This document shows, piece after piece, positions 47,947 through 58,797 of a DNA stretch of 64,000 bases. The first letter of the stretch is position 1, and each line of letters begins with the position of its first letter. Under the pieces are notes generated by a model. That model had not been told where the DNA came from. It made no database searches and saw nothing but the letters and a program-made list of their open reading frames with translations. A program made the position numbers and the translations under genes. Source of the stretch: Betaproteobacteria bacterium RIFCSPLOWO2_12_FULL_62_58 (lineage in GTDB: Bacteria > Pseudomonadota > Gammaproteobacteria > Burkholderiales > SG8-41); assembly GCA_001772005.1 (NCBI GenBank), contig MERI01000002.1:1-64000 (forward strand), given 5' to 3'.

Positions 47947-48966
47947 TCATCCCGCGCGGCGCCGGAATTTCTGAAAGGCGTGCGGAGTGAGCGGGGCCAT
48001 GCGCTTGACCGCGCCGGACTGTACCACGACCTCACCAATGTAGAGATCGCCCCGGCGATCCGCCCAGATGCCGTGCGGCGCGATGAAATTGCCCGGCAGG
48101 ATGGGGTTCTCGCCGCCGACCTCGGCTACGATGTTCCCATCGGGATCGCACACCGTCACGCGGGCGATGGGCGAGTGGCCTTCGGGAGGGTAAACCATCG
48201 TCTGGTCGTGCCCGGGCAAAGGGCCCTCCGCCCGCTTGTGCATGTAGTTGAGGAAACCGCCTTCGGCGATGTGCAGCATGTCCTGGTCGTCGATGAAGAT
48301 GTCGTAGGGACGGTTGAGAAACGTCCACTCGCGCAGATATGCACCGTCGGGGGAAAAAACCTGTACCCGCGAGTTCTCCCGGTCCGCCACGTAGACCAGT
48401 CCGGCGCTGTCCACTCCGATGCCATGGGGCAGTATGAACTGGCCCGGCCCGCGCCCCGGCTCGCCCCAGGAGAACAAGAGCTTCCCTTCCGCGGAAAACT
48501 TGTGAACGCGCGCATTGCCGTAGCCGTCGGCGATGTACATGTCGCCGTCGGGCAGCACGGCGACGTTGGTGACACGGTGGAACGGCCCCGCGCTGCGCAG
48601 CACGGGGCTTGCTCCGATCTTGTAACCGGTATCCGCGGCCTTGCCCGACTCGCCCAGGGTCATCAGGCGTTTGCCGTCGGGGGTGAACTTGTGAACCGTG
48701 TGGTCTTTGTCGTCGGCGAGCCACAGGTGATCGTTGTTGTCGATGAAAATGCCGTGCGGCCCCTTGAACATCCCCTCGCCCCAGGCGTTGAGAAACCTGC
48801 CTTCCTTGTCGAACACGATCATGGGATGAGCGCCGCGGTTGAACACGTACACGCGGTCGTGCGAGTCGCACGCCACTCCCGCGACCTCGACATACGTCCA
48901 GCCGTCGGGAAGCCGGTCCCATCCTTCCAGCACTTCGTATTCGATTTTGTGTTGGCCCAGAGCCAT
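47947..48966 (-). CDS. NHL-repeat / peptidyl-alpha-hydroxyglycine alpha-amidating lyase-like protein
   Basis: GPHGIFIDNNDHLWLADDKDHTVHKFTPDGKRLMTLG; LPHGIGVDSAGLVYVADRENSRVQVFSPDG. Confidence 0.87.
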   Translation of the reverse strand: MALGQHKIEYEVLEGWDRLPDGWTYVEVAGVACDSHDRVYVFNRGAHPMIVFDKEGRFLNAWGEGMFKGPHGIFIDNNDHLWLADDKDHTVHKFTPDGKRLMTLGESGKAADTGYKIGASPVLRSAGPFHRVTNVAVLPDGDMYIADGYGNARVHKFSAEGKLLFSWGEPGRGPGQFILPHGIGVDSAGLVYVADRENSRVQVFSPDGAYLREWTFLNRPYDIFIDDQDMLHIAEGGFLNYMHKRAEGPLPGHDQTMVYPPEGHSPIARVTVCDPDGNIVAEVGGENPILPGNFIAPHGIWADRRGDLYIGEVVVQSGAVKRMAPLTPHAFQKFRRRAG

Positions 48967-49264
48967 GGCTTTTCTCCTGTGGGTTGCGGCATGCGGATCG
49001 ATGCGACGGGGCCGGGGCCTTCGCTTTCACGCTCTCAAGTGACCGCGGTCAGTATAGCTCACCGGTTACCTCACCACAGACCCCATGACTCGACTGTTCA
49101 CGTTCCTTCGGCTCATAATCCGGGGGAAACCTCAGAACATTTCCCATGCATCCGCGTTGGTTTTGCGAGGGGGGTTGAGATGAAGACACTACCAAATTAT
49201 GCTGGAGCATCCCGGCGTAATCCGCTACAGTCGATTTTCCCTAAACAAACCCGGAGGTATTCCA

Positions 49265-49633
49265 ATGGAACACAAATTGATTCGCAAGGTGAAGGGGTCG
49301 CCAGACGAAACCCGGCCGTTCAGCGATGGCAAGGGCAAAATGGAAGTATTCTTTCTTGGTGATTCGACGGTTGGTCGTGGGGAGTTTGAGCCCGGGTGGC
49401 GGTGGTCTCATCATGTAAAGCCCATTGCCGGAACCCCGTCTTGTCAGGCCACACATACCGGATACGTTCTGGAAGGGCGGATGGTTGTTAAAATGGACGA
49501 CGGATCTGAAACAGAGTACGGCCCCGGGGACTTCTTCTGTATGCCAGCGGGACACGATGCCTGGATCATCGGCGACAAACGTTGTGTATTGCTGGATTTC
49601 ACGGGTGTCGCGAAGTACGCCAAAAAGACCTGA
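49265..49633 (+). CDS. Cupin domain protein
   Basis: GWRWSHHVKPIAG...HTGYVLEGRMVVKMDDGSETEYGPGDFFCMPAGHDAW. Confidence 0.88.
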   Translation: MEHKLIRKVKGSPDETRPFSDGKGKMEVFFLGDSTVGRGEFEPGWRWSHHVKPIAGTPSCQATHTGYVLEGRMVVKMDDGSETEYGPGDFFCMPAGHDAWIIGDKRCVLLDFTGVAKYAKKT

Positions 49634-49892
49634 GCCGCTGTCGCCGAGGGAGTGGCGGCGCTCTCGTCCATAAGAATGGAAATCCTGCCGAAGCGGGGTC
49701 CGTTGCAACCGCGGAGGATTGGCTAGTTCCACTCACCGCCTAGTTGGCTCGTTTCCAACTGAGGTGGGGTACGAACGGGCCGCTAGGCGATTGGCTCGGC
49801 GGGCTCCCAATCTCCCACTCTCTCGATTTCCCGTCTCATCAGCGTTAATCTTCGTTCAATGGCGTTTCATTACCTTGTGAGGACCATACGCT

Positions 49893-50669
49893 ATGCGTTA
49901 CGAACTCTACTACTGGCCGACCATCCAGGGGCGCGGCGAGTTTGTTCGGCTTGCTCTCGAGGAGGCCGCGGCCGATTACGTGGACGTTGCGCGCATGCCG
50001 CAGCGCGACGGGATGGGTGTGCCGGCGTTGATGCGCCTTCTGGAAGATACCGCGGCCGGGCGCCCGCCATTTGCGCCGCCAATACTCAAAGCCGGCAGGC
50101 AGGTGATCGCGCAGACCGCGAATATCCTGCTGTTCCTGGGTCCACGTCTGGGTCTCATACCGAAAGCCGAAGCGACGCGCCTCTGGGCGCACCAGTTGCA
50201 GCTCACGATAGCCGACCTCGTAACCGAGGTTCACGACAGCCATCACCCGATTTCGGGCGGGCTTTATTACCACGAGCAGAAACGGGAAGCGAAGCGGCGC
50301 GCGGCAGATTTCAGGGCAGAACGCCTGCCGAAGTTCCTCGATTACTTCGAGGGCGTGCTCGAGCGCAACCCGGGCGGCGACCGCTACATGGTGGGCAAGG
50401 CCTTGTCCTATGTCGATCTCTCGATGTTCCAGGTGATCGCCGGGCTGAGCTACGCCTTTCCACGGGCGATGGCACGCCTGGAATCCGGATGTCCACGATT
50501 GATGGCCCTGCACCGGCGGGTCATGGTGCGTCCGCGCATCGCCGCGTATCTTGCGTCTCCCCGCCGTCTGCCGTTCAGCACGGAAGGCGTCTTCCGGCAC
50601 TATCCCGAACTCGATGCGCCGCCGGCGCGGAAGGCGGTGCGAAAAAAAGCCGTAAGCGGTAAACGGTGA
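49893..50669 (+). CDS. Glutathione S-transferase
   Basis: YELYYWPTIQGRGEFVRLALEEA; FAPPILKAGRQVIAQTANILLFLG; MVGKALSYVDLSMFQVIAGL. Confidence 0.9.
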   Translation: MRYELYYWPTIQGRGEFVRLALEEAAADYVDVARMPQRDGMGVPALMRLLEDTAAGRPPFAPPILKAGRQVIAQTANILLFLGPRLGLIPKAEATRLWAHQLQLTIADLVTEVHDSHHPISGGLYYHEQKREAKRRAADFRAERLPKFLDYFEGVLERNPGGDRYMVGKALSYVDLSMFQVIAGLSYAFPRAMARLESGCPRLMALHRRVMVRPRIAAYLASPRRLPFSTEGVFRHYPELDAPPARKAVRKKAVSGKR

Positions 50670-50724
50670 GCGGGCACAATGGCACTACCTTAAGTGCAGA
50701 TTGAGCAGAATGATGACCCAACAC

Positions 50725-50885
50725 GCGCTGTCATTCCCGAGAAGCTTGTCCTCGAATGCTTTAATCGGGGATCGGGTATCCCCTCCCCCCGCTTGCGGGG
50801 GGAGGTAGGAGGGGGGCTCACTCGATGATGATGCGCCATATGGGTTCCCGTTTTCACGGGAACGACACACCTTCTGAGCCGTGAT
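50725..50885. repeat. Dispersed palindromic repeat (GTCATTCCCGAGAAGCTTGTCCTCGAATGCTTTAATCGGGGATCGGG ... GGGTTCCCGTTTTCACGGGAACGACACA)
   Basis: Opposite orientation of the 4.8 kb/58.8 kb family; shares TCGAATGCTTTAATCGGGG with 45.6 and 58.85 kb. Confidence 0.8.
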
Positions 50886-50920
50886 CGTGCGCACATTTCC
50901 GCTTAAAGTAGTGCCACGGG

Positions 50921-51646
50921 TCACCAGGCAGTTGCCGCGGGCTCCAGGCCCTTGGCTTTGTAGACGCGCGCGGCGGCCGGTGTCGAGAGGAACTCGAGCA
51001 GCGCTTGCGCCGCCTCCGGATGCCTGGAAGCCGCGAAGATGCCCGCCGCTACCAGCGTGATCTTTTGCAGCTCCCGCGGCAGCGGGCCTACAACCTCGAT
51101 GCCCGGAACGGCCATGAGCTCGGGGATCTGTTGCACGGCAATCTCGGCTTCGCCGCGGGCGACGAGTTCGCCGACGAGTCCGCCCGGCTGCATCCTGGCC
51201 CTGGCTTTCATTTGCTCCGCAATCCCGAGGCGCTCGATCAAGCCGGCGAAATGCATGCCGCTCACGCCGCTCTCCGTATGGGCAACCGACTTCGCGTTGA
51301 GCAGCGCACGCTTGAACGCCTCGACTGAACCGATGTCGGGCTTGGGTGCTCCCGCGAGCACGGCGACGCCGATGCCGCAGCGGGCAAGATCGCGACGGCT
51401 GCCGGCCGCGATCTTGCCTTGTTTCGTCAAATCGTCGATCGCAGGTGCGCCGAGGATGGCCAGATCCGCAGTCTCACCGCGCTGGATACGCTGCAGCATT
51501 ATTTTGGCCGGGTCGTAGCTCACCGCGACCTTGTGCCCGCTCGCGCGTTCGAACTCGGGGACAAGTTCGTCCATTACCGCGTGCGTGCTATTGGAGCACA
51601 ACACCTTGATCTCGGCGGCGCTGGCAACGGTTTCCTGATTCGTCAT
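50921..51646 (-). CDS. ModA-like (molybdate-type) substrate-binding protein, no obvious signal peptide
   Basis: IKVLCSNSTHAVMDELVPEFERASGHKVAVSYDPAKIMLQRIQRGETADLAILGAPAIDDL. Confidence 0.82.
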   Translation of the reverse strand: MTNQETVASAAEIKVLCSNSTHAVMDELVPEFERASGHKVAVSYDPAKIMLQRIQRGETADLAILGAPAIDDLTKQGKIAAGSRRDLARCGIGVAVLAGAPKPDIGSVEAFKRALLNAKSVAHTESGVSGMHFAGLIERLGIAEQMKARARMQPGGLVGELVARGEAEIAVQQIPELMAVPGIEVVGPLPRELQKITLVAAGIFAASRHPEAAQALLEFLSTPAAARVYKAKGLEPAATAW

Positions 51647-51694
51647 GATAAGTACTCCAATTGCCGGAAGAAATGGGGTCCGGCGCGAGCTGCC

Positions 51695-51906
51695 CTAGGA
51701 GTTTGTCGGACTTAGGTCGGACAAACTCCTAATGCAAAACCGCCCGCACAAAAACGGAAGAAAAAAGCAGTGACCACCTCATTTTGAGCCTGCTCGCGCC
51801 CCCATTGGGGGGCAAGAGTGGTGGTGATCATCAGATTCATCCCTGAGCTGGAGGCGGTTTTGCTGTTAGCGGCCTGTCGGACGCCTAAGCCCGACAGGCT
51901 GCTAGG
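51695..51906. repeat. Composite palindromic element (hairpin A - ~130 bp - hairpin B), copy 1
   Basis: CTAGGAGTTTGTCGGACTTAGGTCGGACAAACTCCTAATGCAAAACCGCC ... GGCGGTTTTGCTGTTAGCGGCCTGTCGGACGCCTAAGCCCGACAGGCTGCTAG. Confidence 0.85.
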
Positions 51907-51983
51907 GACATTGGAGTTTACAATACGCGTGGAGGTGCCGGATGGGAAAGAAGACGCAGGAGAAAAATGGGGTCGGGCCGTCG

Positions 51984-52979
51984 ATGAAACCGCGTTCGTG
52001 GTTTGCGGCGTTGCTCGGGGCATCGCTGCTGTTTGCGCCGGCCGCGCCGGCGCAGACCCTTTCGACAGGCTCAGGGCAGGCTTATCCGACGCGTCCGGTG
52101 CGGCTGGTCGTGGCTTCGTCGCCCGGTGGCGGCACCGACACTTCGGCGCGCATCATTGCGCCCAAGCTTTCCGCGCTGCTTGGCCAGCAGGTGGTGGTCG
52201 AGAATCGCCCGGGGGCAGCGACGTTGGTCGGCCTGGAGGCGGTCGCGCGATCGGCGCCCGACGGCTATACGCTCCTCATCGGCAACAGCTCGATGACCAT
52301 TCTCCCTGCAATGAGCAAGAGCGTCCGGATGGACGTGATACGCGGTGTTACGCCGATCACGCTAGCGGTCTCGTTACCCCAGATCCTGGTGTCGCATCCG
52401 TCACTTCCGGCGGCGACCCTCAAGCAACTGATCGCCTTCGCCAAGACGCGGCCCGGGCAGCTCGATTACGCCGCCGGCAGCTATGGCGGACACCCGCACT
52501 TGTGCATGGAACTGTTCATCCATATGGCCGGCCTGAAAATCATCTACGTGCCTTACAAGAGCGGGAACGCCGGGGTCGTCGATGTGCTGGCGGGGCATGT
52601 GCCTTTGATGATGTCGAGCGTGCTCACCGCACTGCCGCACGTCAGGAACGAAAAACTGCGCGCGTATGGCATTACCGCCGCCAGGCGCGCAAGCGGCGTG
52701 CCCGACATTCCGACGATCGCGGAAGCGGGCGTGCCCGGATATGAATCACCCCAGTGGTTCGGATTTTTCGCGCCCGCAGGCACGCCGCGCGATATCATCG
52801 GCAGATTGCACGGCGATCTGCTGCGTGTGCTCAAGGACCCCGAGGTCAGGAAACGTTTCGGGGCTGACGGCGCCGAGACGGTATGGAGCAATTCTCCCGA
52901 GGACTTCGGCGTATTGATTCGCGCCGAGGAGGCGAAATGGGCGAAGCTTGTGAAAGATGCCGGCATCAAGGCGCAGTGA
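51984..52979 (+). CDS. Bug/TctC family substrate-binding protein (longer start at 51942 possible)
   Basis: MKPRSWFAALLGASLLFAPAAPAQ...YPTRPVRLVVASSPGGGTDTSARIIAPKLSALLGQQVVVENRPGAATLVG. Confidence 0.92.
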   Translation: MKPRSWFAALLGASLLFAPAAPAQTLSTGSGQAYPTRPVRLVVASSPGGGTDTSARIIAPKLSALLGQQVVVENRPGAATLVGLEAVARSAPDGYTLLIGNSSMTILPAMSKSVRMDVIRGVTPITLAVSLPQILVSHPSLPAATLKQLIAFAKTRPGQLDYAAGSYGGHPHLCMELFIHMAGLKIIYVPYKSGNAGVVDVLAGHVPLMMSSVLTALPHVRNEKLRAYGITAARRASGVPDIPTIAEAGVPGYESPQWFGFFAPAGTPRDIIGRLHGDLLRVLKDPEVRKRFGADGAETVWSNSPEDFGVLIRAEEAKWAKLVKDAGIKAQ

Positions 52980-52989
52980 CGGGGGAAGA

Positions 52990-53155
52990 AGCCGTGAGGG
53001 CGGGAGGGCGCAAGGCCGGGAGGGCGGGAGGGCGCGAGAGCGGGAGAGCGTAAGAGAGGGAGTTTTTTCGGTCCACTTCCGATCTCACGACCTCGCGATC
53101 TCACGGGTTCTAACGGCCTCACGACCTCGCGATCTCACGGGTTCTAACGAAACGG
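52990..53155. repeat. GTGAGGGCGGGAGGGCG purine block followed by CGATCTCACGACCTCGCGATCTCACGGGTTCTAACG tandem units
   Basis: (C)CTCACGACCTCGCGATCTCACGGGTTCTAACG occurs twice in tandem; same layout as 29.6 kb. Confidence 0.8.
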
Positions 53156-53162
53156 AGTGAAC

Positions 53163-54431
53163 ATGGCCGGCATGCATGCATTGCACAAGATACTGGCGGA
53201 CAAGGCCCGCCCGGAACGCGCGGCCGTGACGCCCGGCGAGTTCCTGGAGATCGAGCCCGACGTCTACTCCGCGATCGTGGGGGTCAACGCGGGGGAAGCC
53301 AAGCGCCTCGCCGCCGATCTGGCGGAACTCGGGATCAAGGAACTGCCGCTGCGGGACCGGATTTTCGCGAACTCCGACCATGCATCGCCAGCCCCCACCG
53401 TCGCGTTCGCGGCGTCGCAAAAGGCGTGGCGGGATTTTTACCGGTCATACGGCGTCAAGATCTTCGACGGCGGCGCGGGCGTGTCGCACCTGGTCATGGT
53501 GGAGCACGGGATCGTGCTTCCGGGCACGATGGCCATCGCAGTCGATTCACACGGGCCGACGATGGGCGCCGTAGGCTGTTACGCCACCTCGCTCGGCGGC
53601 GGCAGGCTCACGCTCTACGCGATCGGCCGCTACTGGATCGAGGTGCCCGAAGTCACGCTGGTAAAGATCACTGGCAAGATGAAGAAAGGGGTCCTGGGAC
53701 GCGACGTCGCGCTGCACGTGAACGGCCGGCTCGGGCAGCGCGGGGCGTACGGCAATGCAGTCGAGTTCGCCGGTTCCTATGTGGACGAACTCAGCATGGA
53801 CATGCGCTTCACCCTGTGCAACATGGGCATCGAGTTGGGGGCGGTCGCTTCTTACATCCAGCCCGATGCAATCACGCTCGACTGGGTGAAAAAGCGGGCC
53901 ACGAAACCATTCAAGGTGTATGCGACGGATCCCGATTTCGCGTACGACGGGGCGCACGAGATCGACATTTCGCACATCGAACCCCAGATCGCGGTGCCGC
54001 ATGCGCCTGACGACGTCAAGCCGGTCGCGGAGGTCGAGGGGCGCCGCATCGACCAGGCGTACCTCGGCTCCTGCGCGAGCGGCCGGCTGGAGGATTTCGC
54101 GGTGGCGGCGGCCGTGCTCAAGGGACGGAAAGTACACCCGGACGTGCGCTTCATCGTGACGCCGGGTTCACGGGAAGTCCTGAAGGCGGCGACGGAACTT
54201 GGCTACATCAGCGTGATGCACGAGGCGAACGCCATTGTCACCAACGCCAACTGCGGCGCGTGCCCGGGCCTGCATGGCGGCGTACTGGGGCAGGGCGAGG
54301 TCGCCATCACGTCGATTACGCGCAACTTCGAGGGCCGCATGGGGCCCGGAGAAATCTATCTCGCTTCGCCGGCGACCGTTGCCGCTTCGGCGATCGAAGG
54401 CCGCATCGCCAACCCGCTCAAGTATTTGTGA
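53163..54431 (+). CDS. Aconitase/3-isopropylmalate dehydratase large-subunit-like hydro-lyase
   Basis: DHASPAPTVAFAASQKAWRDFYRSYGVKIFDGGAGVSHLVMVEHGIVLPG; YLGSCASGRLEDF; TNANCGACPGLHGGVLGQGE. Confidence 0.92.
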   Translation: MAGMHALHKILADKARPERAAVTPGEFLEIEPDVYSAIVGVNAGEAKRLAADLAELGIKELPLRDRIFANSDHASPAPTVAFAASQKAWRDFYRSYGVKIFDGGAGVSHLVMVEHGIVLPGTMAIAVDSHGPTMGAVGCYATSLGGGRLTLYAIGRYWIEVPEVTLVKITGKMKKGVLGRDVALHVNGRLGQRGAYGNAVEFAGSYVDELSMDMRFTLCNMGIELGAVASYIQPDAITLDWVKKRATKPFKVYATDPDFAYDGAHEIDISHIEPQIAVPHAPDDVKPVAEVEGRRIDQAYLGSCASGRLEDFAVAAAVLKGRKVHPDVRFIVTPGSREVLKAATELGYISVMHEANAIVTNANCGACPGLHGGVLGQGEVAITSITRNFEGRMGPGEIYLASPATVAASAIEGRIANPLKYL

Positions 54432-54507
54432 CGTACAGCGCATCGTATGAACACCCCCGCCCCAACGGCCCCCTCGCCCAAGCGTGGGAGGGAGTTTCTT
54501 GATAATT

Positions 54508-54681
54508 ACGTAACCGCGTGACGGCCAAGAGCAAGTCGCGCGACGTAACCACCCCGTCGCCTTCGACGCCACCCCTCCTTAACAAGGAGGGGAAAATTCT
54601 CCCCTCCTCCGCTGAGGAGGGGTGCCCCATAGGGGCGGGGTGGTGTGGTTGGGTGTCACCGGGATAGGTAAAGTTGAATAG
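54508..54681. repeat. Dispersed ~174-bp intergenic repeat, copy 2
   Basis: Matches 35253..35427. Confidence 0.88.
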
Positions 54682-54766
54682 TTTTCCCTCTCTCCGCGTG
54701 CGGGGAGAGGGTTAGGGTGAGGGGCAATGCACTGTCGCGCATCCACGAAACTCAACTGGAGACCGC

Positions 54767-55270
54767 ATGAAAATCACGGGCAAAATCTGGAAGTTTCCCC
54801 AGGACGACATCAATACGGGTCTCATCCGCAAGCAGATGTACAACCACCTGCCGTTCGAGGAACAGGGCAAGCACTGCATGGAGAGCCTGGATCCCGATTT
54901 CGCCGCCAGGGCCAGGCCGGGGGACATCATCGTCGCAGGCCGGAACTTCGGCTGCGGCTCATCGACTCCGGCACACCAGTCCATCCTCGCGCTGGGCATT
55001 CCCGCCGTCATCGCCGAGTCCTACGGAAAGCTTTTCCTCAGCAATTGCGCGAGCGGCGGCTTGTGGCCCATTTCCTGTTCCGGGATTGTCGGGCTCGCCG
55101 ACACCGGAGACCCCATCGAAATCGATACCGGCGGCTGGCAGGTGCGCAATCTCGTAACCGGGAAAACACTCCAGTGTGCTCCGCTTCCCGGTTTTTACCG
55201 CGAAATGATCGAGCTGGGCGGCGAAAAGGCCTATCTGAAAGCGAGGCTGGCGCGCGGTGCCGGCGGCTGA
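54767..55270 (+). CDS. 3-isopropylmalate dehydratase small-subunit-like (aconitase swivel domain)
   Basis: DIIVAGRNFGCGSSTPAHQSILALGIPAVIAESYGKLFLSNCASGGL. Confidence 0.92.
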   Translation: MKITGKIWKFPQDDINTGLIRKQMYNHLPFEEQGKHCMESLDPDFAARARPGDIIVAGRNFGCGSSTPAHQSILALGIPAVIAESYGKLFLSNCASGGLWPISCSGIVGLADTGDPIEIDTGGWQVRNLVTGKTLQCAPLPGFYREMIELGGEKAYLKARLARGAGG

Positions 55271-55442
55271 ACTGATTTTTCCCGGCGATCGACGGTAGGA
55301 AAAGACGGCGCGATCCTTGCGCCCAAGAGTTTAGGGAACGGTTTTGTCCGGAATTCGCGATATTGACTGCGCCGTGCGCCTAGCATCGATCTCGTTTTGA
55401 CCGCAACGCATCACGCGTCCATTATTGAGATAGGTTCCACGC

Positions 55443-57068
55443 ATGTTGCGATTGACTGAAATCAAGCTTCCGCTTGAACACACGGAACACGAGATCGAGG
55501 CCGCCATTCTCAAGCGGCTGGGCATAGCGGCGAAGGAACTGGTCGGCTATTCGATTTTCCGCCGCAGTTACGATGCCCGCAAGCGCTCCGCCATCTCCTT
55601 CATCTACATGCTGGACGTTGAGGTAAAAGACGAGGCGGCGCTGCGCGAACGTCGGCACGGCGACCGGCATGTTGCGCCGGCGCCCGACACCCGCTACCGT
55701 TTCGTCGCGCAGGCGCCCGTCGCGCCCGCCTCCAGACCGGTGGTGATCGGTACCGGTCCCTGCGGCCTCTTTGCCGGCCTGATACTGGCGCAGATGGGTT
55801 TTCGTCCCATCATTCTCGAACGCGGCAAAGCCGTGCGCGAGCGGACCAGGGACACCTTCGGCCTGTGGCGGAAAGGACAGCTCAATCCGGAATCCAACGT
55901 CCAGTTTGGCGAAGGCGGCGCCGGCACTTTTTCCGACGGCAAGCTCCACACCCGGATCAAGGATCCGCATCACTACGGGCGCAAGGTGCTCACGGAATTC
56001 GTCAACGCCGGCGCGCCGCCCGAAATCCTCTACTCGAGCAAGCCGCACGTCGGCACGTTCAGGCTGGTGGCCATGGTGGAAAACATGCGCGTAGCCATAC
56101 AGGCGCTCGGCGGAGAAATCCGTTTTCAGTGCCGGGTTACCGACATCGACATCGACGGCGGGCAAGTGCGGGGCGTGGTGCTCGACAGCGGCGAAACCAT
56201 TGCCACCGCGCATGCCGTGCTGGCAGTCGGCCATAGTGCGCGCGATACCTTTCAGATGCTCTACGACCGAGGCGTCGATATCGAGGCCAAACCCTTTTCC
56301 ATCGGCTTGCGCATCGAGCATCCGCAATCCCTGATCGACCGCGCGCGCTTCGGCGAAAAGGCCGGCCACCCGCTGCTCGGCGCCGCCGATTACAAACTGG
56401 TTCATCACTGTCGCAATGGCCGCTCGGTCTACAGTTTCTGCATGTGCCCCGGCGGTACCGTGGTCGCAGCCGCCTCCGAACCGGGGGGCGTCGTCACCAA
56501 TGGCATGAGCCAGTATTCACGCAGTGAGCGCAACGCCAACGCCGGCATCGTCGTCGGCATCACGCCGGCCGATTATCCGGGGCACCCGCTCGCCGGCATT
56601 GCTTTTCAGCGCCACTGGGAAGAACGTGCGTTCGAGGCGGGCGGCAGCAACTATTGTGCGCCGGCGCAGCGTGTCGCGGATTTTCTCGCGGGGCGTCCTT
56701 CCGTCGCGCTGGGCTCGGTGGCGCCGTCGTATACTCCCGGTGTTCGCATGGCGGATCTGGGCACCTGCATCCCGGATTACGCCGCCGCGGCAATACGCGA
56801 GGCGTTGCCTGCTTTCGAAAGACAAATCAGCGGCTTCGCCATGGAGGACGCGGTGCTGACCGGCGTCGAGTCGCGCACGTCTTCCCCGATACGCATCAAG
56901 CGCGATCGGGCGTATCAGAGCGTGAATACCCGTGGGCTGTTTCCCGCGGGGGAAGGCGCCGGCTATGCAGGCGGCATTCTTTCCGCCGCGGTGGACGGAA
57001 TCGAGGTGGCGGAAGCCGTGGCCTTGAGCATGACGAATAAATGGAAAAAATCCGCGTCTCCAAGCTGA
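55443..57068 (+). CDS. FAD-dependent oxidoreductase (NAD(P)/FAD dehydrogenase family)
   Basis: [70 protein letters not shown]. Confidence 0.92.
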   Translation: MLRLTEIKLPLEHTEHEIEAAILKRLGIAAKELVGYSIFRRSYDARKRSAISFIYMLDVEVKDEAALRERRHGDRHVAPAPDTRYRFVAQAPVAPASRPVVIGTGPCGLFAGLILAQMGFRPIILERGKAVRERTRDTFGLWRKGQLNPESNVQFGEGGAGTFSDGKLHTRIKDPHHYGRKVLTEFVNAGAPPEILYSSKPHVGTFRLVAMVENMRVAIQALGGEIRFQCRVTDIDIDGGQVRGVVLDSGETIATAHAVLAVGHSARDTFQMLYDRGVDIEAKPFSIGLRIEHPQSLIDRARFGEKAGHPLLGAADYKLVHHCRNGRSVYSFCMCPGGTVVAAASEPGGVVTNGMSQYSRSERNANAGIVVGITPADYPGHPLAGIAFQRHWEERAFEAGGSNYCAPAQRVADFLAGRPSVALGSVAPSYTPGVRMADLGTCIPDYAAAAIREALPAFERQISGFAMEDAVLTGVESRTSSPIRIKRDRAYQSVNTRGLFPAGEGAGYAGGILSAAVDGIEVAEAVALSMTNKWKKSASPS

Positions 57069-57772
57069 TGTCCGCGCAAGGCTTCTGCTCGCGCCGGGAA
57101 GCCGACAGCTATATCGAGCGCGGCTGGGTGCTGGTTGACGGCGAACCGGTTACCGAACTCGGCACGCGCATCTTTCCCACGCAACGCATCACGCTGGCGA
57201 AGGCTGCGCAGTCGCGCCAGAACGCAAGCGTCACGATCCTGCTCAACAAGCCGGTCGGCTACGTTTCGGGGCAGCCCGAGCGCAACTATCGTCCGGCCGT
57301 CACGCTCGTCAATGCCGAGTCGCGCTTCCGGAACGACCGTTCTTCACTGCGCTTCAGCCCCGCCCACCTCAGGGGGCTCGCCCCGGCCGGACGCCTCGAC
57401 ATCGACTCGCAAGGACTGCTGATCCTCACGCAGGATGGCCGCATCGCGAAGCAGTTGATCGGCGAGAATTCGGGAATCGAAAAGGAATACCTGGTGCGCG
57501 TGCAAAGCAGGCTGCCGGCAAGCGGATTGGCGCAACTGAATTTCGGCCTGAGCCTCGACGGCGTGGCCCTCAAGCGCGCCGAGGTGACCTGGCAAAACAA
57601 GGATCAGTTGCGTTTCATTTTGCGCGAGGGCAAGAAACGCCAGATCCGCCGCATGTGCGAGCTTGTCGGTCTGCAGGTGACCGGCCTCAAGCGCGTCCGT
57701 ATCGGCAAAGTGAAACTGGGCGACCTGCCCTCCGGCCAGTGGCGTTACCTCGGCAGTGACGAACGTTTTTAG
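57041..57772 (+). CDS. S4-domain 23S rRNA pseudouridine synthase (RluF/RluB type)
   Basis: [66 protein letters not shown]; overlaps upstream gene by 28 bp. Confidence 0.92.
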   Translation: MEKIRVSKLMSAQGFCSRREADSYIERGWVLVDGEPVTELGTRIFPTQRITLAKAAQSRQNASVTILLNKPVGYVSGQPERNYRPAVTLVNAESRFRNDRSSLRFSPAHLRGLAPAGRLDIDSQGLLILTQDGRIAKQLIGENSGIEKEYLVRVQSRLPASGLAQLNFGLSLDGVALKRAEVTWQNKDQLRFILREGKKRQIRRMCELVGLQVTGLKRVRIGKVKLGDLPSGQWRYLGSDERF

Positions 57773-57775
57773 CGG

Positions 57776-58768
57776 CTACTGCGGCGTGATGCCCGCCATC
57801 GTCGCGAGCTTCGCGACCGTGGCAATCTCCTTGACGACGAACTTGTCGAGTTCCGCGGGCGTCGTCGGCGCCGGCTCCGCCCCAAGGGCGCGCATTTGCT
57901 TCTGTATGTCAGGCAGACGGAGGACATTCGTGATCTCGCGATTCAGCTTGTTGACGATCGCCCGCGGTGTCTTGGCCGGCGCGAATATCGCCCCCCAGGA
58001 ATCAAAGCGGAAGCCGGGCAGCCCGGACTCGGCGATGGCGGGAACATCGGCAAGGACGCTGACGCGTTTCGCCGAGGAGACGCCGAGCGCGCGCAGTCTG
58101 CCCTCCCTCACCAGCGGTACCGAGCTTGCCAGCGGGGCCATGAAAAGCTGCACGCGATTCGCCATGATGTCGGTCGTCGCCTCGGGTATACCCCGGAAGG
58201 GCACATGCACGACGTTGATGCCGGCGGCGTACTGGAACATTACCCCCGCGAAGTGGGTGCCGCTGCCCGCGCCGGCCGAAGCCAGGTTGAGCTGCCCGGG
58301 CCTGGACTTGGCAAGCGCGATGAGCTCCTGCACCGTCTTCGGCGCGAGCGCGGGCGGCACCACCAGCAGGTAGGCGGCGTTGTATGCCATCGTGATGCCG
58401 GCGAAATCGCGGCGCGTATCGTACGGGAGCTTCCGCACGGACGGACCTATGGCGTGCGCCGCGGAGATCGAGAGCAGCGTGTGGCCGTCGGGGTTGGCCT
58501 CGGCGACGATCCTGGAGCCGATCATGCCGCCGGCGCCGGGGCGGTTGTCGACGACGATCTGCTGCCCCAGGGCCTCGCCCGCCTTCTGCCCGATCATGCG
58601 GGAGAAGATGTCCGGCTGGCCGCCGGGCGTGAACGGCACGACGATGCGGATCGGCCGGCTCGGAAAACCCGCCGCCGGGTCGGCCTTCTGGGCGAGCGCG
58701 GCGGAAGCACCGAGGACAAGACCGGCGGCTGCGGAGAAAAGCGCATTCATCATCGAGCGCGCGGCCAT
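57776..58768 (-). CDS. Bug/TctC family substrate-binding protein
   Basis: FPSRPIRIVVPFTPGGQPDIFSRMIGQKAGEALGQQIVVDNRPGAGGMIGS. Confidence 0.93.
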   Translation of the reverse strand: MAARSMMNALFSAAAGLVLGASAALAQKADPAAGFPSRPIRIVVPFTPGGQPDIFSRMIGQKAGEALGQQIVVDNRPGAGGMIGSRIVAEANPDGHTLLSISAAHAIGPSVRKLPYDTRRDFAGITMAYNAAYLLVVPPALAPKTVQELIALAKSRPGQLNLASAGAGSGTHFAGVMFQYAAGINVVHVPFRGIPEATTDIMANRVQLFMAPLASSVPLVREGRLRALGVSSAKRVSVLADVPAIAESGLPGFRFDSWGAIFAPAKTPRAIVNKLNREITNVLRLPDIQKQMRALGAEPAPTTPAELDKFVVKEIATVAKLATMAGITPQ

Positions 58769-58797
58769 GCTGGGCTACCTCCTCTATTGTTGAAGGC

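Noticed and set aside
54478-54760. Small ORFs such as 54418..54630 and 35151..35405 (PLLYQGGVAPKATGWLRRATCSWPSRGYV...)
   Set aside because: Translations of the shared 174-bp repeat, not genes.
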